Origin: CAZAQK01 sp964535825
Lineage (GTDB): Bacteria; Pseudomonadota; Alphaproteobacteria; Rickettsiales; SXRF01
Assembly: GCA_964535825.1 (NCBI GenBank)
Contig: CAZHUC010000002.1
Coordinates: 248,001 to 312,000 of the forward strand
Length of the DNA stretch: 64,000 nucleotides
Reading direction: 5' to 3'
Made by a program: the position numbers and the translations under genes. Every line of letters starts with the position of its first letter. Position 1 is the first letter of the stretch. Below are positions 8,371-17,277 of the stretch, in pieces. The notes under the pieces were generated by a model that saw only the letters and a list, made by a program, of their open reading frames with translations, did not search any database and was not told the DNA's origin.

Positions 8371-9448
8371 CGGAGCGATACATAAACGTCTCTGGTTCTG
8401 GATAACAATGGCTCTGCTGTTCTTTGTGTTCCTGTTCCTTATCCGTTCTATCCTGCTGCCATTCGTGCTTGGTATCATGGTGGCCTATTTCCTGGATCCT
8501 GCCGCTGACAAATTACAGCGTAATGGTTTTTCCCGCGGCATTGCGACCACGATACTCACTGGTCTGTTCTTTTTTACCCTCACATTGCTTGCGCTTATTA
8601 TCGTTCCTGTCATCGCCAACCAGTTCTCCGGCCTTGTTAGTGCACTGCCTGATTACATTGTTGCTTTCGAGCACAGCTACGGCGAGCAGATAAAAGAACG
8701 GCTTGGCGGCTTGGGCGCTGAACAGATGGAGCATATCAAGACCGCCATCAATAATATTTCCGGCACGGCCATCAAACTGGGTGGAGACCTGGTCGCTAAT
8801 GTATTCCTTTCCGGCATGGCGCTTATCAACCTGCTGTCGCTGGTGTTGATCACACCCATCGTCGCATTCTATATCCTGCGCGACTGGGATTACATTATTG
8901 AACGCATCGACAGCCTGCTTCCGCTCAAATATGCGCACACCATCCGCGAACAGATGACAATCATTGATGCCACCCTTGCAGGTTTCATCCGCGGCCAGAT
9001 CAATGTGTGCCTGTTACTTGGCACTTATTACGCTATTGGCCTGTCACTTGCCGGCCTGAAGTTCGGCATTGTTATCGGCCTTGCCACTGGCTTTTTGGTA
9101 ATATTTCCTTATGTCGGACTTATGCTTGGTATGAGCATAGGCCTCGGCGTTGCCTTCTTCCAGTTCGATGACATACAATCGGTGTTGATCGTGCTTGCTG
9201 TGTTCGTCACTGGCCAGATCGTCGAAGGTTACTTCATCACCCCAAAACTGGTGGGCGAGAAGGTTGGCCTGCATCCGGTATGGATCATCTTTGGTATGCT
9301 CGCAGGTGCGGCACTGTTCGGGTTTGTTGGTATCCTGCTTGCCATTCCCATCACCGCCATCATCGGTGTACTGACGCGCTTTGCTATCAAACAATATCAG
9401 GCAAGCAGCTATTATAATGATGCGCCCCAGAGTGCGGGCAAGCCATAA
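8363..9448 (+). CDS. AI-2E family (PerM-type) permease
   Basis: This 361-residue inner-membrane protein starts at GTG 8363 inside the previous gene. It has about eight predicted spans: two near the N-terminus (about 10-48), one at about 60-85, then a central soluble segment, then the C-terminal bundle. The family hallmark motif in the C-terminal half reads VEGYFITPKLVGEKVGLHPV (about residues 287-306). Members include PerM and the autoinducer-2 exporter TqsA; many act as sodium/proton antiporters or have no known substrate. Substrate cannot be told here. Confidence 0.9.
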   Translation: MTNGAIHKRLWFWITMALLFFVFLFLIRSILLPFVLGIMVAYFLDPAADKLQRNGFSRGIATTILTGLFFFTLTLLALIIVPVIANQFSGLVSALPDYIVAFEHSYGEQIKERLGGLGAEQMEHIKTAINNISGTAIKLGGDLVANVFLSGMALINLLSLVLITPIVAFYILRDWDYIIERIDSLLPLKYAHTIREQMTIIDATLAGFIRGQINVCLLLGTYYAIGLSLAGLKFGIVIGLATGFLVIFPYVGLMLGMSIGLGVAFFQFDDIQSVLIVLAVFVTGQIVEGYFITPKLVGEKVGLHPVWIIFGMLAGAALFGFVGILLAIPITAIIGVLTRFAIKQYQASSYYNDAPQSAGKP

Positions 9449-9453
9449 CCTGT

Positions 9454-10092
9454 ATGTCACAATACGCCCTACCCATCACATTACCTGCTGTATATGCAGA
9501 GGCGAACTTTGTGGTCTCCTCATGTAACAACGCGGCACATCATCAGATCATGGCATGGCCGGCATGGCAGGCATTGCTTATCAGCGGGGCATCCGGCAGC
9601 GGCAAAACCCATCTGGGCCACATATGGGCAGCACGCGCTAATGCAGAGATCATCGATTGCAAGACGCAGCCTCTGAACCCACAGACCATAAGCCGTAATA
9701 TCTGGCTGGATAATATTGAACATTGCAACGCAGAAGCTCTTTTCCACGCACTGAACTATACCAAAGAGCAGGGTTTTTCTTTGTTGCTCACTGCAACATC
9801 GCCAGCCAGCCAGATGCCATTTACCCTCCCTGACCTGACATCGCGCCTGCGCGCACTGCCCACCGCACACATTGATGCGCCGGATGATGAAGTGCTCTCT
9901 GGCGTACTTCACAAACAATTTGCTGATCGGCAGATCAAAGTATCAGATGATGTTATATTTTACCTGCTTACCCACACAGAGCGGTCTTTTTCTTCGATCG
10001 CAAACGTTGTTGATACGCTGGATAAGCAAATGCTGGAGAACAAGCGCAGCCTCACCGTTCCATTTGTCCGGCAGGTGCTAAGCATTTTGTAA
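9454..10092 (+). CDS. hdaA: HdaA-type DnaA-homologous replication regulator
   Basis: This 212-residue protein is homologous to the AAA+ part of DnaA. It shows a Walker A loop SGASGSGKTHL (Lys51), a Walker B-like WLDNIE (Asp86) and the sensor region LTATSPASQ, and it ends without the DNA-binding domain IV. Hda/HdaA binds the sliding clamp and stimulates ATP hydrolysis by DnaA to prevent re-initiation. A short N-terminal clamp-binding peptide of the type QYALPITL (residues 3-10) fits this role. It follows perM by 5 nt. Confidence in the family is high. Confidence 0.9.
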   Translation: MSQYALPITLPAVYAEANFVVSSCNNAAHHQIMAWPAWQALLISGASGSGKTHLGHIWAARANAEIIDCKTQPLNPQTISRNIWLDNIEHCNAEALFHALNYTKEQGFSLLLTATSPASQMPFTLPDLTSRLRALPTAHIDAPDDEVLSGVLHKQFADRQIKVSDDVIFYLLTHTERSFSSIANVVDTLDKQMLENKRSLTVPFVRQVLSIL

Positions 10093-10137
10093 CTAATATT
10101 TGTTACTGTCATACCAAGCTAAGTATTTATAGATCAC

Positions 10138-11034
10138 ATGCCCGTTTCACCTGTATTACAAGCCATCCTCCTCATGCTGTGCAGCATGGCGGGGTTTTCC
10201 GCAATGATGGGTTTTATCCGCGAACTCTCAGCCACCATGCATCCCACGCAGATGGTGCTGCTTCGCAACGTCGTGAGCTTACTGATGGTGTTGCTATGGT
10301 GTTTATATTTGCACCGTGACAAACAGATATTCAAAACCAGCCGGATGGGTAACCATTTCTGGCGCGCAACTGTAGGTATCGTTTCCATGGAGTTGTGGTT
10401 CTATTCCATCTCCATCATGCCGATGACACTGGCCACCGCCCTCTCTTTCACCACGCCTATCTTCTCCACCATCATTGCCATATTATTCTTGGGCGAGCGC
10501 GCTGGCCTGCATCGCTGGGGCGCAATTATAGCCGGTTTTCTTGGTGTACTCATCATCCTACGGCCGGATATGCATGGCCTTTCCACCAGCGCGCTTATCG
10601 TGCTGGCTGCCTCATTCATGATGGGTGTATCCGGTGTGTTGGTAAAGACCCTGACGCGTACGGAGCTGCCGGAGACCATCGTATTCTACATGACGATGTT
10701 CATGATCCCATGGTCACTATTTCCAGCACTGATGCACTGGCAGAGCATCTCCATGTATCAGTGGTGGCTGGTGTTCTGGATCGCGTTTTTCTCCACTGCT
10801 TCCCATCTCACCATGACACGCGCTTTCAAGCGCGTGGATCTGGTGGTGCTTATGCCGTTCGATTTTACACGGCTGATCTTCGTATCTATCCTTGCCTTCA
10901 TCTTCTTCGATGAGACGCTGGATATGCAAACCGCACTCGGTGCATTGGTCATTGTGGCATCCACCGTCTATATCGCGCACCGTGAAGCCCGCCATAAGAA
11001 GAAGATAGCGCCGCCTCTGCCCACCGGGGTGTAA
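10138..11034 (+). CDS. EamA/DMT-family transporter
   Basis: This 298-residue protein has ten predicted membrane segments arranged as two EamA repeats (about 5-140 and 150-285), the standard DMT exporter layout. Substrate is not evident; relatives export amino acids, nucleosides or drugs. The gene is separated from hdaA by about 45 bp and ends back to back with the convergent dctA (stop codons at 11032-11034 and 11035-11037), with no terminator between them. Confidence 0.85.
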   Translation: MPVSPVLQAILLMLCSMAGFSAMMGFIRELSATMHPTQMVLLRNVVSLLMVLLWCLYLHRDKQIFKTSRMGNHFWRATVGIVSMELWFYSISIMPMTLATALSFTTPIFSTIIAILFLGERAGLHRWGAIIAGFLGVLIILRPDMHGLSTSALIVLAASFMMGVSGVLVKTLTRTELPETIVFYMTMFMIPWSLFPALMHWQSISMYQWWLVFWIAFFSTASHLTMTRAFKRVDLVVLMPFDFTRLIFVSILAFIFFDETLDMQTALGALVIVASTVYIAHREARHKKKIAPPLPTGV

Positions 11035-12306
11035 CTACTTATTTTCTAATGCTTGACGCACGGCAACCATATCCAGTGCGCCTTCCCATTTAGCGACCAC
11101 CAGCGTGGCAACGGCATTGCCGATGATATTGGTGATTGCCCTCGCTTCCGACATGAAGCGGTCAATGCCAAGTATCAGCGCCATCGCAGCCACAGGGATC
11201 GTGCCAATGGCTGCAAGCGTGCCGGCCAGCACCACGAACCCGCTACCGGTCACTCCAGCTGCCCCTTTGGATGTAAGCAGCAGCACACCGATCAGTGTCA
11301 GCTCATCGGCAAGTGACAATTCAATACCGGTTGCCTGCGCCAGAAATATGGCCGCCATCGTAAGGTAAATACATGTGCCATCCAGATTGAAGGAGTAGCC
11401 GGTCGGCACGACCATATTCACCACCGGGCGAGCGCAGCCGAGTTTAGTCATCTTCTCCATCAAGCTTGGCAGTGCCGCCTCGGAGGAGGATGTCCCCAGC
11501 ACGATCAGCAGTTCTTCCTTGATATACTTAAGCAACGGCCAGATGCGCAGCCCCATCAGGCGCATCACGATGCCAAGCACGATTGCCACGAACACCACGC
11601 AAGTGGCATAGAAGCCAAGCATCAGACTGGCCAGTGATGCCAGCGAACCAAGCCCGTATTTACCGATGGTAAAGGCCATCGCGCCGAATGCACCAATGGG
11701 TGCGAGTTTTACGATAAAGCCAATGATGGCAAAGAACACATCCGACATCTGCTTGATGAAATTATGAACCGCTGCAGCACGCTCGCCGAGCATGGTCAGC
11801 GCACAACCGAATAGTATGGCAACCAGCAATACCTGCAGCATGTCACCATGCACGAACCCATCCAGCATGGTCGAGGGTATCAGGTGCAGCACAAAGGCCA
11901 CAAAGCCGGACTGTTCAGCAGCGCGCGCTGTATAATTTTTTATCGCCGAGTCATCGAGCGTAGCGGGGTCGATATTCATACCCACGCCGGGCTGGAAATG
12001 ATTGACCACAAGCAGGCCGATGATAAGCGCGAAGGTCGTCATCACCTCAAAATAGATCAGCGCTTTAACACCCACCCTTCCGGCCTCGCGCATATGGCTC
12101 ATGCTGGCGATACCTGTCACCACCGTACAGAACACGATGGGTGCGATCATCATCTTGATCAGCTTGATGAACGCATCCCCCAGTGGCTTCATCGCCTCGC
12201 CATATTCCGGCGACATCCAGCCAAGAAAAATGCCCAAAATAATGGCTACCAACACTTGTATGTAGAGTGTTTTATGCCAGCGTGTTTTTCTCTGAATCAT
12301 GCTCAT
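11035..12306 (-). CDS. dctA: C4-dicarboxylate/proton (cation) symporter
   Basis: DctA takes up succinate, fumarate, malate and related acids across the inner membrane. From ATG 12306 the product is 423 residues, matching family length; the open frame extends 60 nt upstream but those residues are basic and not conserved. Hallmarks of the DAACS family are present: the serine-rich re-entrant loop GTSSSEAALPSLMEKM, the IPTGYSFNLDGT-type motif (VPTGYSFNLDGT) and SKGAAGVTGSGFVVLAGTL, then ILGIDRFMSEARAITNIIGN. The match is closer to DctA than to the glutamate carriers. It is a single transcription unit. Confidence 0.9.
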   Translation of the reverse strand: MSMIQRKTRWHKTLYIQVLVAIILGIFLGWMSPEYGEAMKPLGDAFIKLIKMMIAPIVFCTVVTGIASMSHMREAGRVGVKALIYFEVMTTFALIIGLLVVNHFQPGVGMNIDPATLDDSAIKNYTARAAEQSGFVAFVLHLIPSTMLDGFVHGDMLQVLLVAILFGCALTMLGERAAAVHNFIKQMSDVFFAIIGFIVKLAPIGAFGAMAFTIGKYGLGSLASLASLMLGFYATCVVFVAIVLGIVMRLMGLRIWPLLKYIKEELLIVLGTSSSEAALPSLMEKMTKLGCARPVVNMVVPTGYSFNLDGTCIYLTMAAIFLAQATGIELSLADELTLIGVLLLTSKGAAGVTGSGFVVLAGTLAAIGTIPVAAMALILGIDRFMSEARAITNIIGNAVATLVVAKWEGALDMVAVRQALENK

Positions 12307-12405
12307 AAGGGCTGTTTTCCACAGTTTTTGGCGTTTTTCCTGCGATTTTTTGCAGCATTTTGCCACAGATTAGGTTAGAATAGTAAATGTAAATATGCGC
12401 GTAAA

Positions 12406-13011
12406 ATGATGAAGGAATCAACGATTAACGCAGATGGATTATTTTCTCTCGCCTCGCCCGAAGGGCTCGAAGCACCTGCAATCTCACCTTTATACCACCC
12501 ATCTTCCTTACAATTCCTGGAAAATATCCACCGCCGCAAGAGCGATGCTCTTAAGGAGATCGTGCTGACGGAAGGCTGGCCAGACAATAAAAGCTACGAT
12601 GGCCACGCCGAGGCCGCCGCTTTCATGATCGTGCAACACGCCGATTATGACCCCGCCTTTCAGGAGCTCTGCCACGCAAAGATGTTAGCCGGAGTTAAAA
12701 AAGGAAGAAACTCAACAGGATTCCTGGCCTTCCTGACCGACCGTATCTTGTGCAATAAAGGCAAGCACCAGCGGTTTGGCACACAGATACGCGAGGCCGA
12801 TAATGGCTGCTTCGTTCCTAAACCGCTCGAAGATCCTGACAGTGTGGATACGCTGCGCAGCGAGGTTGGATTAATAGAATCACTCAGCGACTATTTCCTG
12901 CGCGTCAACAACGGCGACCTGCTGCTTTACCGCCCCCTGCTTAATGGCTATGCTGAGGAATTAGAAGAGCGCAAGGCACATAAGATCCTTGAGTTTCCGA
13001 AAAGTAATTAA
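12406..13011 (+). CDS. DUF6624 domain protein
   Basis: This 201-residue soluble protein contains the DUF6624 pattern: HAEAAAFMIVQHADYDPAFQ at about residues 66-85, LAFLTDRILCNKGKHQRFGTQ at about 105-125, and the PLEDPDSVDTLRSEVGL tail. The family is widespread, often near polymorphic-toxin or accessory loci, and has no established function. Its last codons (TTTCCGAAAAGTAATTAA) are part of a sequence found again 670 bp downstream, on the far side of the next gene. Confidence 0.8.
   Translation: MMKESTINADGLFSLASPEGLEAPAISPLYHPSSLQFLENIHRRKSDALKEIVLTEGWPDNKSYDGHAEAAAFMIVQHADYDPAFQELCHAKMLAGVKKGRNSTGFLAFLTDRILCNKGKHQRFGTQIREADNGCFVPKPLEDPDSVDTLRSEVGLIESLSDYFLRVNNGDLLLYRPLLNGYAEELEERKAHKILEFPKSN
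12996..13011 (+). repeat. Direct repeat, copy 1 (16 bp)
   Basis: TCCGAAAAGTAATTAA at the very end of the DUF6624 gene, including its stop codon, is identical to the sequence at 13666-13681. The ten bases ending at the shared CCGA also match at 8 of 10 positions (gagtttccga against gaatctccga). Confidence 0.85.
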
Positions 13012-13124
13012 CCATATAATTTATAAATATATTTCTTTGTCTTGGAATCTTCATAATTCGCTTATTGAGATTCACAGACTGGTTAATTATATTTAACTAA
13101 AATAAATTTTAGGAGCTATAGATC

Positions 13125-13652
13125 ATGTCCTATACCCCACCACAACATAATGACACAGAAGCAATGATCAAAGCAGCAGTGGATTACTGGGCGGGCTTCT
13201 TATCACGTCCTGATCTGGGACTGGATTCTGAGGTTACGGATAGTTATGCCGTAGGTATTACAGCACTTGCTCGTAGTCAAAGAATGACCACACAAGCGCC
13301 AGATTCTCCAGAAGTGCAAAAATTTAAAGACATTTTAGCAGGAAAGATCAGAAACCAACTTACCCGCGCTGATGGTAGGCTAGGATGCTCTGAAATGACC
13401 ACAGATTATCATCCGCAGGGTATATTGTTAGAGGCACTTCGTGAGGCAAATATTGGTGGTGGCTATAACTTCAAGCTTAAAGATTGTGTTATTATTAGGC
13501 CTGAGCGTGGTACGGTAGAGCAAGTTCAAGTACGCGGAAGTAGCAAAACTCTCTATTCCCGAGCAGAAGAAGCTAAAAAAGCGTCAGAAGGGCCAGCGAC
13601 CTCACGCCTTCGCGATAGTCGCAATAATGACGACAACTTGCCACCACATTAA
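13125..13652 (+). CDS. Uncharacterised protein in a repeat-bounded segment
   Basis: This encodes 175 residues with a clear AGGAG ribosome-binding site (at 13111-13115) before the ATG. No family is recognised. Visible features are YWAGFLSRPD near residue 22, LGCSEMTTDYHPQGILLEAL at about 88-107, and a hydrophilic, low-complexity tail rich in Arg, Ser and Asp. There is no signal peptide or membrane span. The gene is AT-richer than its neighbours and lies wholly between two copies of a 16-bp direct repeat, suggesting recent acquisition or duplication. Confidence 0.7.
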   Translation: MSYTPPQHNDTEAMIKAAVDYWAGFLSRPDLGLDSEVTDSYAVGITALARSQRMTTQAPDSPEVQKFKDILAGKIRNQLTRADGRLGCSEMTTDYHPQGILLEALREANIGGGYNFKLKDCVIIRPERGTVEQVQVRGSSKTLYSRAEEAKKASEGPATSRLRDSRNNDDNLPPH

Positions 13653-13665
13653 AAGTGATAGAATC

Positions 13666-13681
13666 TCCGAAAAGTAATTAA
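13666..13681 (+). repeat. Direct repeat, copy 2 (16 bp)
   Basis: Second exact copy of TCCGAAAAGTAATTAA. It lies in noncoding sequence 13 nt after the stop of the 175-residue gene, so the segment 13012-13681 is a unit bounded by identical ends. Confidence 0.85.
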
Positions 13682-13696
13682 TAGCTACATGATTCG

Positions 13697-13744
13697 CCAG
13701 GTTGAGGCGGATGCGCACAAACGCAAGCTAGACGCCCAGCCTGG
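13697..13744. repeat. Imperfect inverted repeat before the glpX stop
   Basis: CCAGGTTGAGGCG at 13697-13709 pairs imperfectly with CGCCCAGCCTGG at 13733-13744, with a small TGCG/CGCA stem inside (13712-13715 and 13722-13725). It lies between the convergent accessory genes and glpX and may act as a terminator, but it has no T run on either side. Confidence 0.4.
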
Positions 13745-13749
13745 TAGAA

Positions 13750-14766
13750 TCAGACATCACCCCAGGTCTTGCGGGTGAAGTTATGGCTGGCTTCCACCAC
13801 GCGCACCGTGCCGGTTTTTGAGCGCATCACGATAGAATGTGTAGTTGCCCCACCCGGGAAGCGGCGCACGCCACGCAGCATCGAGCCATCGGTCACGCCG
13901 GTAGCTGCGAACATCACATCACCTTTGGCCATTTCTTCCAGCTCATATTTATGGTTCAGGCTTTTGATACCCATGCGCTTGGCGCGATCTTTTTCTTCCT
14001 GACGGGAGAATAAGAGGCGTCCCTGCATCTGGCCGCCGGTAGAGCGCAGCGCTGCTGCTGCCAGTACGCCTTCAGGCGCACCACCGATACCGATATACAT
14101 ATCCACACCGGTCTCAGGACGTGCTGTTGCAATAACCCCCGCTACGTCACCATCCAGAATGAGTTGGATACGAGCGCCGGCTTCACGCACGCGGGCGATG
14201 ATCTCTTCATGGCGTTCGCGCTCAAGGATACATACTACCAGATCAGAAATGTCGCACTTCTTTGCTTTGGCAAGGTTCTTGAGATTGGTCAGGGGCTTGT
14301 TATCGAGATCAACCACATTTTTTGGCAATCCGCCACCAACGGCGATCTTGTCCATATACACATCAGGCGCATGCAGGAAGCAGCCTTTTTCCGCCATCGC
14401 TACCACGGCCATCGCATTCACGCCACCCTTGGCGCAAATGGTCGTGCCTTCCAGCGGGTCTAGCGCAATATCAACACCCGGGCCACCCTCCGGTGCGCTG
14501 CCCACTTTCTCGCCGATATAAAGCATCGGCGCTTTATCGCGTTCGCCTTCACCGATCACCACCGTGCCATCGATGGCAAGGCCATTGAGTGCATCACGCA
14601 TCGCATTCACTGCGGCACGATCGGCATCTTTTTCTTTACCACGCCCCATCCAGCGCGAGCAGGCAAGTGCTGCGGCTTCGGTCACACGCACGGCTTCCAG
14701 TGCAAAGTTACGATCTGACCAGAAGGATAATTTCTCTGCTGGCTTTTTCTTGGCTGTGGTTTTCAT
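13750..14766 (-). CDS. glpX: Class II fructose-1,6-bisphosphatase
   Basis: GlpX hydrolyses fructose 1,6-bisphosphate to fructose 6-phosphate in gluconeogenesis. The 338-residue protein has the metal-binding DPLEGTT motif (about residues 103-109), GEGERDKAPMLYIGE (about 74-88), and GIGGAPEGVLAAAAL (about 227-241), all typical of class II enzymes. It overlaps hom by 4 nt. In alphaproteobacteria glpX commonly follows hom, as here. Confidence 0.96.
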   Translation of the reverse strand: MKTTAKKKPAEKLSFWSDRNFALEAVRVTEAAALACSRWMGRGKEKDADRAAVNAMRDALNGLAIDGTVVIGEGERDKAPMLYIGEKVGSAPEGGPGVDIALDPLEGTTICAKGGVNAMAVVAMAEKGCFLHAPDVYMDKIAVGGGLPKNVVDLDNKPLTNLKNLAKAKKCDISDLVVCILERERHEEIIARVREAGARIQLILDGDVAGVIATARPETGVDMYIGIGGAPEGVLAAAALRSTGGQMQGRLLFSRQEEKDRAKRMGIKSLNHKYELEEMAKGDVMFAATGVTDGSMLRGVRRFPGGATTHSIVMRSKTGTVRVVEASHNFTRKTWGDV

Positions 14767-16055
14767 ACGTTCTCGATCCTTATCCTGTAGGGCTGTTCTT
14801 TCACGGCAGGCAGTTTTGCGAGCGCGTCCATGGCTTTCTGCATGGAAGATTCCTGTGTTTCGTGCGTGGTAACTACCAGCTGCACCACCTCACCCGGATT
14901 GTGCGAATGCTGGATAACCGAACGCATCGAGATATTAGCATCACGGAAGATAGATGTCACATCGGCAAGCACGCCGGGTTTATCGATGACGGAAAGCCTG
15001 AGATAATAAGAACATTTCAGGTTCTCCATCTTGGCGAAATTCGGCGCTTTCAGGCTGGCAACCGGCAGGGTGAATGGTTTATAGACCACACCTCGTGCCA
15101 TATCCATCACATCGGCCACCACAGAAGACCCGGTAGGGCCAGCGCCAGCGCCGCGACCTTCTAAAAATACTGTTCCCACCGCATCACCTTCAATTTGTAT
15201 GGCGTTGAATGAACCATTCACATTCGCAAGGGATGAGGGTGCAGGCACAAGCGCCGGATGCACACGTTGCAGGATGCCTTCCTCTGACACACTGGCGATG
15301 CCAAGCAGCTTCACCACATATCCAAGCTCACGCGCGAATTCGATATCGTATTTCGATACGCGGCTGATGCCTTCCATATACACCTTGTCGATGGACGGTG
15401 CGCAGCCAAAAGCAAGACTGGTGAGTATTGAAAGTTTATGTGCAGCATCGATACCATCAATATCGAAGCTGGGGTCAGCTTCCAGATAACCAAGTTTACC
15501 TGCTTCTTCCATTACCACCGGAAGGTCTAAGCCTTCATTCTGCATACGGGTGAGAATGTAATTACATGTGCCGTTGATGATGCCGGCAATGTGTGTAAAT
15601 TTATTTGCCGCCAGCCCATCACGCAGTGCTTTGATGACAGGGATACCACCGGCAACGGCCGCTTCAAACGCCAGCATCGCGTTATGCTGCTCAGCGAGTT
15701 TCGCAAGGCCGATGCCATGATGCGCGATAAGCGCTTTGTTTGCGGTAACAACAGATTTACCGGCAGAGAGTGCTTTTTCCACCAGCTCACGGGCAATACC
15801 TTCAGACCCACCGATAGCTTCCACCACTACATCAATCGAATCATCAGCCACCATATTCAGCGCAGAATCCACCCATTTCAGGCCGGAAATATCCGCATCG
15901 CGCTTTTTGTTTTTATTGCCGGCGGTGACCGCCACGATTTCAATCGCGCGGCCGCAACGGTTCGTTATCATCTCTGCATTATTCTGCAAAATGTTGAGCG
16001 TGCCGCAACCTACTGTGCCAAGACCGGCAATGCCTATGCGAAGTGGTTTGCTCAT
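14763..16055 (-). CDS. hom: Homoserine dehydrogenase
   Basis: Hom reduces aspartate semialdehyde to homoserine, the branch to threonine and methionine. The 430-residue protein has an N-terminal Rossmann motif GIAGLGTVGCG (about residues 8-18), the catalytic core with AAVAGGIPVIKALRDGL and NGTCNYILTRM, and a C-terminal ACT domain (about 350-430) for feedback control by threonine. It overlaps both neighbours by 4 nt, giving a tight alaC-hom-glpX operon. Confidence 0.96.
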   Translation of the reverse strand: MSKPLRIGIAGLGTVGCGTLNILQNNAEMITNRCGRAIEIVAVTAGNKNKKRDADISGLKWVDSALNMVADDSIDVVVEAIGGSEGIARELVEKALSAGKSVVTANKALIAHHGIGLAKLAEQHNAMLAFEAAVAGGIPVIKALRDGLAANKFTHIAGIINGTCNYILTRMQNEGLDLPVVMEEAGKLGYLEADPSFDIDGIDAAHKLSILTSLAFGCAPSIDKVYMEGISRVSKYDIEFARELGYVVKLLGIASVSEEGILQRVHPALVPAPSSLANVNGSFNAIQIEGDAVGTVFLEGRGAGAGPTGSSVVADVMDMARGVVYKPFTLPVASLKAPNFAKMENLKCSYYLRLSVIDKPGVLADVTSIFRDANISMRSVIQHSHNPGEVVQLVVTTHETQESSMQKAMDALAKLPAVKEQPYRIRIENV

Positions 16056-17269
16056 ACCGCCTTCTCCTTCATTGCTTTCATGTTATGTCCGGGATCTTCA
16101 GCCAGAAAATCCTTGATGTTACGAACAGCCTGACGGATGCGCTGGCGATTTTCCACCAGTGCAATGCGCACATATCCCTCACCACCCGGGCCAAAACCAA
16201 CACCCGGTGCAACTGCTACTTCCGCGCGCGTTAGTAACAATTTGGAAAATTCCAAACATCCTAGATGTTTGTACGCTTCCGGAATTTCTGCCCACACGAA
16301 CATGGAAGCAGAAGGAACTTTTACATTCCAGCCAGCCTCTTTAAGCCCGTCACACAGCACATCGCGACGGTCCTTATAAAGTTTACGCAGGCCTTCCACA
16401 TAATCCTGCGGGCCATTGATGGCAGCAGCAGAAGCCACCTGCAACGGCAGGAATGTGCCATAATCAAGGTATGATTTGATCTTGGTAAGGGCTGATACCA
16501 GCTTCTTATTACCCACACAGAATCCGATGCGGCAACCCGCCATGGAATAGGTTTTACTCATGGTGGTAAATTCCACCGCGATATCTTTTGCCCCTTTCAC
16601 CTGCATGATGGATGGCGTGGGTTTGCCATCAAAATAAAGTTCGCAGTACGCAAGATCCGAGATCACATACACACCGTGATGTTTGCAGATATCTATCACC
16701 TGCTCATAGAATGCAAGGTCTGCAACTTCAGCGGTCGGATTGCAGGGAAAATTCACAATGAGTGCCACTGGCTTCCGTTTGCCATCTTCCAGCACTGCTT
16801 TGAGTGCCGTGAAGAATTCAGGGCCAGTGCTATTAGGAACAGGCACGACCTCAGCACCCGCGATCACAAATCCCCACACATGGATGGGATATGATGGATC
16901 AGGTACAATGAAACGATCACCCGGACCAGTGATCGCCTGCGCAAGATTGGCAAGCCCTTCTTTAGAACCGATGGTCACCACCACTTCAGTTTCAGGGTCA
17001 AGATCAACATCAAAACGGCGTTTGTAATAACCTGCTTGCGCCTTGCGCAATCCCTGAATACCGCGCGAGAGAGAATAGCGGCTGCATTTGGGGTCTTTCA
17101 GTGTCTCCACCATTTTATCAATGACGTGTTTAGGTGGAGCAGAATCAGGATTGCCCATACCGAAATCAATGATGTCGCGGCCAGCCGCACGCGCTTGCGC
17201 CTTCAGCTTGTTGACTTCGGCAAACACATATGGCGGTAACCGCCCTATGCGGTAAAATTCCTCAGACAT
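16052..17269 (-). CDS. alaC: AlaC-type PLP aminotransferase
   Basis: This 405-residue class I/II aminotransferase closely resembles the glutamate-pyruvate aminotransferase AlaC: RIGRLPPYVFAEVNKLK at the N-terminus, DFGMGNPDSAPP at 35-46, TIGSKEGLANL, DPSYPIHVWG, and the PLP-binding lysine in SKTYSMAGCRIGF (Lys239). Likely reaction is pyruvate plus glutamate to alanine and 2-oxoglutarate; some related enzymes act on LL-diaminopimelate. It leads the alaC-hom-glpX operon, a common alphaproteobacterial arrangement, and its start is 8 nt after the preceding lipoprotein stop. Confidence 0.9.
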   Translation of the reverse strand: MSEEFYRIGRLPPYVFAEVNKLKAQARAAGRDIIDFGMGNPDSAPPKHVIDKMVETLKDPKCSRYSLSRGIQGLRKAQAGYYKRRFDVDLDPETEVVVTIGSKEGLANLAQAITGPGDRFIVPDPSYPIHVWGFVIAGAEVVPVPNSTGPEFFTALKAVLEDGKRKPVALIVNFPCNPTAEVADLAFYEQVIDICKHHGVYVISDLAYCELYFDGKPTPSIMQVKGAKDIAVEFTTMSKTYSMAGCRIGFCVGNKKLVSALTKIKSYLDYGTFLPLQVASAAAINGPQDYVEGLRKLYKDRRDVLCDGLKEAGWNVKVPSASMFVWAEIPEAYKHLGCLEFSKLLLTRAEVAVAPGVGFGPGGEGYVRIALVENRQRIRQAVRNIKDFLAEDPGHNMKAMKEKAV

Positions 17270-17277
17270 AAAAGTCC

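Noticed and set aside
12315..12323. TTTTCCACA, a DnaA-box-like sequence near dctA
   Set aside because: A single one-mismatch box without a cluster, AT-rich unwinding region or replication gene is not evidence of an origin.
12406..13652. DUF6624 gene and the 175-codon gene considered as a toxin-antitoxin pair
   Set aside because: Sizes, spacing (113 bp) and lack of toxin or antitoxin motifs do not support it.
13697..13744. Inverted repeat considered as a possible tRNA or tRNA remnant
   Set aside because: The arms do not form a cloverleaf and no anticodon or TPsiC loop is recognisable.
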